Below, in pieces: positions 32,351 through 39,238 of a DNA stretch of 54,195 nucleotides. Made by a program: the position numbers and the translations under genes. The stretch's first letter is position 1. Each line of letters opens with the position of its first letter. The DNA is taken from the NCBI GenBank assembly GCA_902783375.1, contig CACZQN010000058.1:1-54195 (forward strand). Reading direction: 5' to 3'. The DNA comes from an uncultured Lachnospiraceae bacterium (lineage in GTDB: Bacteria > Bacillota > Clostridia > Lachnospirales > Lachnospiraceae). Under the pieces are notes generated by a model that had not been told where the DNA came from, searched no databases, and saw only the letters and a program-made list of their open reading frames with translations.

Positions 32351-35300
32351 TTATCTGACATACTTTCTCACGTTGTTGAGGAACTCACGGAGCCATTCCT
32401 CCGTCGGCCGCTTATACATACGGATCTTCTCGTTATCTCCGATCGGATTGTAGGTGACCGCATTGGACGGCGAAGCGTACTTCGGTCCGTTCTCTCCGGT
32501 GATCGCCTTATACTCCTTGTCTTCCATGCCGAAGGCCAGACGGTTGTCGAAGTACTGCATATCCTGCTGGTAATTCTCGACGAAGAGCTCCGGATCATTT
32601 GCCCAGACGATGAAGTTCATCCCGTTCGCCGGCCCTTCTGCGAAGAGCTGCTCGAGGACTTCCTTCGGGGAACGCTCATAGGTTCCGGTGGTCAGCTGTT
32701 TCGCACGGTTCAGTCCGTAGAAAAGAACGAACTGCTGGCGGCCACTGTAAAGTTCCTGATACAGGGTCTCGATGCCGTTGAGCAGCTGGTTGACCGGAAC
32801 GATGCGGAACGCCTCCGGTACCATATTTTCAATGTAGTCAAGCATATCCAGATCCCCGGATCCGTAGATCGACATGCCGCTCAGATCGAAGACCGTGATG
32901 AACGGTGCCGTGATCTCGCCCTGCAGGCGGATGGTCTCATAGAGCAGCGACAGAACGCTGTATCCCATGATCATACGGGAGAGACCGGAATTTTCCTGAT
33001 CTCTGCCGGCCAGCAGCAGGTTCTGTCCACGTCCTGCGGACAGGGCCGGGAAATAGGTGTTGGTCATGGTCAGGCTTTCGCCGATATACAGATGATAGGT
33101 CGGATCGCCCATGACGAACGGTCTCGCGCCGGTTGCGGCAAATACGCTGAGTGGGTTCTCGGAATCGTCTTCCGGCCCGGACAGCAGGATACGCGGTTTC
33201 GGCGGTTCCTCCGACATCACCTCGAGCTGCCGCTCGTGGACCTGCTTCATCCAGATGTCGCGCTGCTCCGGACTGATGACAGCGACGCGGAAGGTACGGT
33301 TCGAATCCTTGGAACCGGCGTTGTTGTTGAAGACACCCTGACCCGGATCCACGCTGATGAGACGGTTTGCGATTTCGTTGTCGTTGTCAAGCAAAATCTC
33401 TGTCGACTCCTTATCGCCTTTCAGCGCGATTCTTGTATGAATGTTGCTGTAGACACCGTTATCCAGACCCTTGACATTCGCATAGGTCTGTGTGGACAGA
33501 ATCAGGTGAATGCCGAATGCACGGCCCTGGGTTACCAGCTCTCTGATCAGGCTTGCACAGTTCTTATTCAGTTCACTGCCCTCGTCGTCGAGAAGAGCCT
33601 GTATTTCATCGAAGATCACCAGGATTCGCGGCATATCCGCGTGACTCTCCCCGCGTTCTCCCTTATACTTCCAGTAATGTTCAATTCTCCCGACACCGAC
33701 ATTCTTGAACTTCGCGCTTCTTCTGAGAATCTCCTGGTGCAGTTCCATCAGGACAGCAAGGCCGAATTCCGGCTCGGTCTCGACGCAGATGACCCGGAAG
33801 TTCGGGAGCTTATTCTCTGCATAGCAGCTGACCTCGACGCCCTGCTTGAAGTCAAGCAGCCAGATCTGGACATCGTCCGGGCTGTAGTTGAAGAGCACGC
33901 TGTGGATGATGGTGTGCAGCAGCGTCGTCTTGCCGGCGCCGGTAGTTCCGCCGATCATCGCGGAGAATGATTGATAGATCTCGCCGAACTCCAGATTGAC
34001 CATCTTGCCGGCGCCCTCCATACCGATCGGGACCGAGATGCCGTCGATCGCAGACTTGTTGAACCAGTACTCTGGTCTTCCCGGAAGGTTGCCGGAGACC
34101 ATCGGATACGTGATTTCGATCGATTCGCCGAGGCGCTCTCTGATGCCCCGGATGATCCGGCCGGCCTGCTCTGTGGTCGGACCTGTTACCGGGAAGTAGC
34201 GCATCTTCCCTTCGAGTGTTCCTTCCTGGACATAGAGGAAGTTCCCGTCCGCCTTGACGGTGTTGCTGATCTTGCCGCGGATCCGGCCCACAGCGGAACT
34301 CTCCGGCCAGTTGTTCATCTCCTCCTGGTCACCGGCGATCAGGGTGTAGACACCGGTCTGCGGCCCGTTATCCAGGATGCTCTCCAGCATATCCAGTGAC
34401 CGATCTGTGAAATGTTTCGGGAAGTCCATCACCACGAGGAAGCGCATCGGCTCTGCGTTCACGCCGGCAGCCTCATTGTAATCGATGATATTCTTGTACT
34501 GGCCCTGCAGGCAGCGCTGGATGACGTCTGTCGTGTGGCCGATGATCAGTTCCAGTCTCTCCTCGATATCCTTCTCACTGCTCCAGATCCTGGTATCGAT
34601 GGCACGCTCATCGCCCCTGCCGCTCTCGTCCCGCTCTCCGAGCGGTGCGAACAGGGCGAATGTTCCGCCGAGGCTCACCGGATCGATGAAGGTGCACCAG
34701 CACTTGTTCACCGGGATGGACATGTAGAGATTCATGGCGAGGTTCTTCAGATCTTCCTGTGCCTCAGCCCTGTTCTGTGCCGAAAACTCGAACATGGTGG
34801 AGAAGCGCTTATCGGTAAATGCATAGCCATATGGTACGGCAAGGTAATCCCGGCCGTTTGCTTCGCGCATCGCGAACCCGAACCGCTTCTTCAGAACCGC
34901 TGCCTTCAGCGGATCCTTTTCAATGGCGGTCACGTCGTAGCCTGCGAAACCGAACTGGACTCCTTCCGGGAACTTCTCCGCCGGCTCGAAGACCTCATGG
35001 TTCGGCTGCAGGAGGCGGAGTTCTTCATACTGCTCGTGCACCTTGTCCGGGCGGATCAGATGTTCCACACGCTCGACAAAGGTCTCTTCTTCGTACTCAT
35101 TGCGGATGCGCTGTCTGCGTCTGCTGTCCGTGAGACGGGCGTCTCTCTCGGCCGCATGCTCTTTGTGGTCTGCCTGGAACCGGGTCACGGCCACATTGAC
35201 CTCGCGGTCGCGCTGGGAAGAAGCTTCCCCGAGGAGCGCACTGCCAAGTTCTTCGATCTGTCCGGCCAGGGCAACCTCCTCCCTGCCGTACTTGACGATG

Positions 35301-35689
35301 GACATGTTATCGTCTTTTTTATGTCTCTTCTTGCGCTGCGCAGTTTCCTCGTCGAGCCGCTGAAGGGCCTGCTGCGTCGTGATATTCTCCATAGCACCAA
35401 GCGCCTGCTTCAGGGCTGAAACCGCTCTTCCGTGGGTTTTCTCGGCAGCAACACGATACTGATTCAGTTTGTCCCCCCAGCTGTTATACCGGGCATCTGC
35501 CTCGGCTTTCAGCCTGTCCTCCACTTCCTTCGAAGCAGCTTCTGCATTCTCAAAATCCTCTGTGATGTTCTCCTGCTCGTTGTCGAAATCCGCCTGTACG
35601 CGTTTCCGGTTCTTGTCGAGCTGTGCCATCTCCTCAGAGATCGCTCTGGGTACTTTCAGCAGATCTTTGTAAGTGTCCATACCAGCCAT
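32351..35689 (-). CDS. FtsK/SpoIIIE-type ATPase with N-terminal coiled coil
   Basis: A 1112-residue motor. Residues about 15-215 are charged coiled coil with no membrane helices, unlike FtsK, SpoIIIE or EssC. A region of about 215-560 precedes the ATPase core. Walker A is GGTTGAGKTTLL (Lys about 587), Walker B is ILVIFDEIQ (about 688-696), and LILSTQTY follows as in FtsK. A second ATPase-like module (about 850-1050) has a degenerate Walker A position (LLLAGRDQENSG) and no acidic Walker B, as in the inactive D2/D3 modules of EssC. There is no gamma domain. It is the first gene of the large cluster. The substrate, DNA or protein, is open. The start at 35689 has GGAGGG upstream. Confidence 0.88.
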   Translation of the reverse strand: MAGMDTYKDLLKVPRAISEEMAQLDKNRKRVQADFDNEQENITEDFENAEAASKEVEDRLKAEADARYNSWGDKLNQYRVAAEKTHGRAVSALKQALGAMENITTQQALQRLDEETAQRKKRHKKDDNMSIVKYGREEVALAGQIEELGSALLGEASSQRDREVNVAVTRFQADHKEHAAERDARLTDSRRRQRIRNEYEEETFVERVEHLIRPDKVHEQYEELRLLQPNHEVFEPAEKFPEGVQFGFAGYDVTAIEKDPLKAAVLKKRFGFAMREANGRDYLAVPYGYAFTDKRFSTMFEFSAQNRAEAQEDLKNLAMNLYMSIPVNKCWCTFIDPVSLGGTFALFAPLGERDESGRGDERAIDTRIWSSEKDIEERLELIIGHTTDVIQRCLQGQYKNIIDYNEAAGVNAEPMRFLVVMDFPKHFTDRSLDMLESILDNGPQTGVYTLIAGDQEEMNNWPESSAVGRIRGKISNTVKADGNFLYVQEGTLEGKMRYFPVTGPTTEQAGRIIRGIRERLGESIEITYPMVSGNLPGRPEYWFNKSAIDGISVPIGMEGAGKMVNLEFGEIYQSFSAMIGGTTGAGKTTLLHTIIHSVLFNYSPDDVQIWLLDFKQGVEVSCYAENKLPNFRVICVETEPEFGLAVLMELHQEILRRSAKFKNVGVGRIEHYWKYKGERGESHADMPRILVIFDEIQALLDDEGSELNKNCASLIRELVTQGRAFGIHLILSTQTYANVKGLDNGVYSNIHTRIALKGDKESTEILLDNDNEIANRLISVDPGQGVFNNNAGSKDSNRTFRVAVISPEQRDIWMKQVHERQLEVMSEEPPKPRILLSGPEDDSENPLSVFAATGARPFVMGDPTYHLYIGESLTMTNTYFPALSAGRGQNLLLAGRDQENSGLSRMIMGYSVLSLLYETIRLQGEITAPFITVFDLSGMSIYGSGDLDMLDYIENMVPEAFRIVPVNQLLNGIETLYQELYSGRQQFVLFYGLNRAKQLTTGTYERSPKEVLEQLFAEGPANGMNFIVWANDPELFVENYQQDMQYFDNRLAFGMEDKEYKAITGENGPKYASPSNAVTYNPIGDNEKIRMYKRPTEEWLREFLNNVRKYVR

Positions 35690-35782
35690 GAGATCAACCC
35701 TCCATCCTTATGAAAAGTGTCTATTATATCCATCATGATCCATAAAACCTTCCTTTCAGCCTATATATAGAAATCTGTTCTG

Positions 35783-35795
35783 TCAACAATGTTGA
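35783..35795 (-). promoter_or_regulatory. Palindromic operator candidate upstream of the cluster
   Basis: TCAACAATGTTGA is a perfect 6-1-6 palindrome that overlaps a minus-strand TTGACA (35786-35781). A TATA-rich stretch follows but at poor spacing, and a TATAAT-like GATATAATAG lies nearer the start codon. I can therefore not fix the cluster promoter precisely. Confidence 0.4.
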
Positions 35796-35855
35796 TATTA
35801 ACAATTTATACTTTTCCCCCGTTTTCTCACTTCATTTTTCCCGGAAATGGCGGGC

Positions 35856-35896
35856 AAAAAAAGAGGCTCCCACAGTGTCCTTTCTGTGGGAACCTC
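35856..35896 (-). terminator. Intrinsic terminator upstream of the cluster
   Basis: On the minus strand GAGG and TCCCACAG pair with CTGTGGGA and CCTC, with one mismatch, followed by seven T. It stands between a minus-strand promoter (35929-35957) and the first gene of the cluster, so a transcript from that promoter would be ended after about 70 bases unless termination is prevented. Confidence 0.8.
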
Positions 35897-35928
35897 GTTC
35901 TTTCTGAAATAGGTCCGGGCGATACCTT

Positions 35929-35957
35929 ATTTTACAAAATCGGGCAGGATTTTACAA
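35929..35957 (-). promoter_or_regulatory. Minus-strand promoter made of two ATTTTACAA direct repeats
   Basis: On the minus strand TTGTAA (35957-35952), 17 bases, then TAAAAT (35934-35929). On the plus strand the two boxes are parts of direct repeats ATTTTACAA at 35929-35937 and 35949-35957, 20 bases apart. The promoter may feed the attenuated leader above. The repeats may also be an operator for the divergent symporter gene. Confidence 0.5.
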
Positions 35958-35978
35958 TCGCGGCCGGGCAGAATCCTC

Positions 35979-35984
35979 TATAAT
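35979..35984 (+). promoter_or_regulatory. -10 box of the GPH symporter gene
   Basis: A perfect TATAAT lies 59 bases before the start codon. No -35 is visible at 16-18 bases, so the promoter may depend on an activator, perhaps bound at the ATTTTACAA repeats just upstream. Confidence 0.4.
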
Positions 35985-36042
35985 GTGGACATCGTCAGGC
36001 GAATTCATATCAACTGCGCTGCGCGCGACTTGGAGGATTATC

Positions 36043-37572
36043 ATGAGAGCACAGAAGAAAGGCCTTCTCGAGGGAAGCATCTTCGACCGGCCATTCATGG
36101 ACAGCAAGGCAACCACAGACCATGTCTCGAGGAAAGAATGGGTACTGGGACATCTGATCGGACCGCTCGGCCTGATCTTTGTCGTCAATTCCATCGCTGC
36201 CCTGGTCGAGAAATTCTTTACGCAGCAGACCGGTGCCATGTACGGCGCGGCGAATGTTGCCATGATTCAGGAAATGGGCGGCTGGTATGAGATTGTCATG
36301 ACGGTTGCCAAGATTCTCGGCATGGGCGTCGGTCTCCTGAACGGCTTCCTGATCCAGAACACCCGCTCCCGCCAGGGCCGTCTCCGCCCCTGGTACCTGA
36401 TCTTCGGTTTCCTGACGATCATCATCGGCTGCCTGATCTTCCTGTTCCCGGGCAATACGATGGGCAATGCGTACTGGTTTTATTTCTTCTTCCTGCTGAT
36501 CTGCTTCAGCACCGTCGGCAGTTCCTTCTTCTATCTGTTCCGGGACAACATCTGCTCCCTCACGACCCGCGACCCGAAGGAGAAGGCCCACATCCAGTAT
36601 ATCCGTAAAATGTCCTGGACGCTGATCTCCGGCATCATTATCGGCATGCTGCTGAACATGGTCGCGCTGCCGCTCTGGCTGGAAAATGACATCAATGGTT
36701 ATCCGGTTCTTCTGATCATCCTGTCCATCATCGCTGTCCCTCTGCTTCTGCTCGAGTATTTTTACACCCGTGAGCGAATCTCCGAGGACATCGCCCTTGA
36801 AAATGACAGCTTCAAAGGAACCCAGCCGGCGCTCCGCGACCAGCTGAAGGCCCTGCTCTCCAACAAATATTATGTAATTCTGATGATCATCACGACGATC
36901 GGCGGCATCGTCGACAACTATAAGGGTGGAAATGTCCAGTATTTTTATATCAAGTTCCTGCTCCACGGGGACACGAATCCGCTGATGTTCACCCTCTACA
37001 CCACGATCACCGGCTCCATGACCGGCATCGGGGCATTTATCATCTACCCACTCGCCAAGAAATTCGGCATCAAGAACCTGACCGTCGCCGGCTACGCCAT
37101 GGTGCTCGCCGGCAGCCTGATGGGTCTCTTCTTCCCGGATAACATCGTGCTGGCCTTCGTTGCCGGTTTCCTGCGGAACATCGGCATGCTCCCGAACGCC
37201 TACATCTTCGCAACCCTGGTCTGCTACGCCTTTGACAGCATCGAGTTCCGCTCCCACATGCGTCTCGAAGGCATGATGGGCGTCGCCGTCATCGGCGCCA
37301 TCCAGACCCTGATCTACGCCCCCTTCGCCGGCGGCTACGAATCCGGCATCCTGAAGCGCGGCTTCGTCGACGTCCAGGGCATCATCCCAAGCGCCGACGT
37401 CCTCCAGTTCATGACCATGTCCTTCTACCTGTTCGACGTCATCCTCGCCGCAGCCGTGGTCATCCTCCTCCCATTCGTTGACGTCGAGAAGAAAATGCCG
37501 GAAATCAACGAGGAACTCACCCGCCGCAAAGAAGAAGCCGTACAAATCCATGACGCCGGGCCGGGCCGCTGA
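36043..37572 (+). CDS. GPH-family glycoside/pentoside/hexuronide symporter
   Basis: A 509-residue sugar transporter of the MelB/XylP-type major facilitator group, with 12 expected membrane segments. Characteristic parts are VAKILGMGVGLLNGFLIQ, the cytosolic loop RSRQGRLRPWYLI, and FYLFRDNICSLTTRDPKEKA, which correspond to conserved GPH loop motifs. It imports a glycoside with H+ or Na+. The start at 36043 follows TGGAGG. No glycosidase is in the same operon. The GH95 and GH39 genes are nearby but separate, so the sugar cannot be named. It stands as a single gene with a terminator at 37808. Confidence 0.87.
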   Translation: MRAQKKGLLEGSIFDRPFMDSKATTDHVSRKEWVLGHLIGPLGLIFVVNSIAALVEKFFTQQTGAMYGAANVAMIQEMGGWYEIVMTVAKILGMGVGLLNGFLIQNTRSRQGRLRPWYLIFGFLTIIIGCLIFLFPGNTMGNAYWFYFFFLLICFSTVGSSFFYLFRDNICSLTTRDPKEKAHIQYIRKMSWTLISGIIIGMLLNMVALPLWLENDINGYPVLLIILSIIAVPLLLLEYFYTRERISEDIALENDSFKGTQPALRDQLKALLSNKYYVILMIITTIGGIVDNYKGGNVQYFYIKFLLHGDTNPLMFTLYTTITGSMTGIGAFIIYPLAKKFGIKNLTVAGYAMVLAGSLMGLFFPDNIVLAFVAGFLRNIGMLPNAYIFATLVCYAFDSIEFRSHMRLEGMMGVAVIGAIQTLIYAPFAGGYESGILKRGFVDVQGIIPSADVLQFMTMSFYLFDVILAAAVVILLPFVDVEKKMPEINEELTRRKEEAVQIHDAGPGR

Positions 37573-37655
37573 CACAATGCACCAGGCCTGCGCGCCGCAG
37601 TGCAGAGCACCCACCCCTCCGAATTCGCCTGAAAACATGCCTTTCTGCCTTGTGA

Positions 37656-37689
37656 AAACTTTTGTCAATTGGATTTACAAAAGTTTTTC
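37656..37689. repeat. Short palindromic repeat, copy 1
   Basis: AACTTTTGTCAATT, then GGATTTACAAAAGTT. The ends are complementary over nine bases. The same sequence with two changes recurs inside the gene at 50775-50807, and a diverged one at 37853-37889. It is followed here by TTTT, so this copy may also terminate the symporter transcript. Confidence 0.7.
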
Positions 37690-37807
37690 AGGCTGATAAG
37701 AGGACATTGCAAGAGGTTTCTACTAAAGATTCCCGCCTGAGGTTTCTGCTGAAGGTTCCTGCAAAAGGCAGGCCGGTTTTCTGAAAGAGATTAGCACAGA
37801 GCAAAGG

Positions 37808-37845
37808 AGCCATCATCTCCGTGTTTGAGATGATGGCTCTTTTTG
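37808..37845 (+). terminator. Intrinsic terminator after the symporter gene
   Basis: AGCCATCATCTC (37808-37819) pairs perfectly with GAGATGATGGCT (37827-37838) around a 7-base loop, followed by CTTTTTG. It is the strongest terminator in the symporter/deformylase gap. Confidence 0.85.
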
Positions 37846-37852
37846 TTACCTT

Positions 37853-37889
37853 AAACCTTTTGTAAATCCGTTTTACAAAACTTTTTACG
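37853..37889. repeat. Short palindromic repeat, diverged copy
   Basis: AACCTTTTGTAAATC, a 1-base gap, then GTTTTACAAAACTTTTT. It is related to the palindromes at 37656-37689 and 50775-50807 but more decayed. Confidence 0.5.
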
Positions 37890-37960
37890 TCAGATATTTC
37901 GATATTTGCCGGAAGTCCTCCTGCCGAACGCTCCTTCCGGACGCCCCTGCCGGATATCCG

Positions 37961-38371
37961 TCAGATGATGATACCATCCAGATGGTCCATTTCGTGCTGG
38001 ACGATCTGGGCGGTCCAGCCGGAGAATGTCTGCCGGTGCTTCTTGAAGGTGCTGTCCTGGTATTCGACCTCAATGTTGCGGTAGCGGGTTGTCTTCCGGG
38101 TGCCGTCAAGCGACAGGCAGCCTTCTTCTGTCTCATATGGGGAGTCCTTCTGCAGGAGAACCGGGTTGTACATCACCAGGTTCATGAAACCAAGGCTCAC
38201 GATGATAATCCGCTTCTTCACGCCAATCATGTTGGCAGCCATCCCGACACAGCGGTCCTGCAGCGCCTGCAGGGTGTCCTGCAGATCCTGGCCGACCACC
38301 AGGTCCTTCTTCGTCGCCTCCTCAGATTTCTGACTGAGGAAAAACATATCTCTCACTACCGCCTTGACCAT
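37961..38371 (-). CDS. def: Peptide deformylase-like protein
   Basis: A 136-residue short peptide deformylase. Motif 2 (EGCLSL) and motif 3 (HEMDHLDG) supply the Cys, two His and Glu for the metal site. Motif 1 reads GMAANMIG, where most deformylases have GxAAxQIG, so the catalytic Gln is replaced by Met. This occurs in some clostridial paralogues, and the effect on activity is not known to me. The start at 38371 has GGAGGTCC upstream. It follows the broken peroxiredoxin gene by 40 bases and may share its transcript. Confidence 0.85.
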   Translation of the reverse strand: MVKAVVRDMFFLSQKSEEATKKDLVVGQDLQDTLQALQDRCVGMAANMIGVKKRIIIVSLGFMNLVMYNPVLLQKDSPYETEEGCLSLDGTRKTTRYRNIEVEYQDSTFKKHRQTFSGWTAQIVQHEMDHLDGIII

Positions 38372-38411
38372 AAGGACCTCCGCGCATTTGTAAAACACTC
38401 ATCTAAAATCT

Positions 38412-38957
38412 TTACAGAATCTCCAGCAGCTCATTCAGTGTCGGCAGACCAACGATCGTCTCTGCATAGATTGCCTTCTCGACTTTTCCATCAGCACCCA
38501 CAATAAACATCGCCGGAAGCTGCTGCTCATTTCCCTCATACTTGCCATGGGAGAAGCCGCAGGCCGCTGCCGCCGCGCCTTTTGCCTTCAGGTCGTCCAG
38601 GCGGTCGCCGACCAGTGCTTCCATGGACTGCGCCGGCTCGATCTCGAGCTCCTTGTAGATCTTCATCTCCGGATCGCAGATCACATCAAACGGAAGCGGC
38701 GACTCTTTCAGTTCCTCTGCGAGCAGATCCTTATCGCTCTGCAGCATGAAGACGATCTTCGCACCCTTCGCCTTCACTTCCTCATAGCGGGTCGCCGCCA
38801 CGTGGATGTCTTAGCGGCACACCGTGCAGCCAATGTAGCGCAGCGCCCAGATCACCGTCTTCGGCTCTGTAAACAGATCCGTCGTCACAGCCTCTCCGCC
38901 ATAGAGCAGATTCACCGGCAGCGCCGGAAAAACATCACCCTGATTTAACTTTGCCAT
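38412..38957 (-). pseudogene. Peroxiredoxin-like gene interrupted by an in-frame TAA
   Basis: The reading frame from ATG 38957 (AAGGAGGG upstream) encodes an AhpC/TSA-type redoxin of 181 codons. After GCTVCR the frame hits TAA at 38813-38811 and then continues without shift as DIHVAATRYEEVKAKG to the end VGLPTLNELLEIL. Family members have an aromatic residue, usually Tyr, at this point, so one base change (TAC or TAT to TAA) explains it. The break falls just after the cysteine pair (GCTVC), so the product would lack most of the thioredoxin fold. A GTG restart at 38801 lacks a good ribosome binding site. Sequencing error or readthrough are alternatives. TAA is not used for selenocysteine. Confidence 0.8.
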
Positions 38958-39010
38958 TTTCAAACCCTCCTTATTCTCGTGCTTCGTTGCTTTTTTCATA
39001 CAATAACAAT

Positions 39011-39169
39011 TCAGGACCGCCCCCTTATAGATCGCTGCTACGCAGCTACTCGTTGCTGCGCAACTCCTATCTATAAGGGCCGGCCATCCGGCCGGTAAGA
39101 ATTCGAGAGGAAAGCGGCTGTGAAAGCAAGCTTTCCGCCGCTTTCCTCTCGAATTCTTGTCGGTCCTGA
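39011..39169. repeat. 159-bp cloverleaf-like structured element
   Basis: An outer stem TCAGGACCG (39011-39019) with CGGTCCTGA (39161-39169) encloses three hairpins. The first pairs CCCTTATAGAT (39022-39032) with ATCTATAAGGG (39069-39079). The second is a CCGGCC/GGCCGG palindrome (39080-39095). The third is a perfect 22-base stem (39097-39118 with 39137-39158). Such symmetry is typical of a MITE or of a structured RNA. It lies between the divergent peroxiredoxin and GH95 genes. Confidence 0.8.
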
Positions 39170-39185
39170 TTTGGTGTGGTATCAT
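39157..39185 (+). promoter_or_regulatory. Promoter of the GH95 gene, partly inside the structured element
   Basis: TTGTCG (39157-39162), 17 bases, TATCAT (39180-39185). The -35 box is made of the right end of the 159-base element, so the element contributes to expression. Confidence 0.55.
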
Positions 39186-39238
39186 TATACCTGAGTGCCG
39201 GGTGCCTGTAAAGAGAATCCCGGCCGAAAGGAGTCACG

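Noticed and set aside
18775-35689. Type VII secretion locus
   Set aside because: The FtsK-like protein lacks membrane helices, and EsaA, EssA, EssB, WXG100 and LXG proteins are absent. Only partial resemblance (FHA, FtsK domain) remains.
18775-35689. Contractile injection or type VI secretion system
   Set aside because: ClpV-like ATPase, kinase and FHA are suggestive, but sheath, tube, baseplate and spike genes are missing.
35983-36042. Extended N-terminus of the symporter starting at 35983
   Set aside because: The extension would begin inside the -10 box, while the start at 36043 has TGGAGG upstream and fits the family length.
38412-38957. Selenoprotein or pyrrolysine readthrough at the internal stop
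   Set aside because: The stop is TAA, whereas selenocysteine uses TGA and pyrrolysine TAG.
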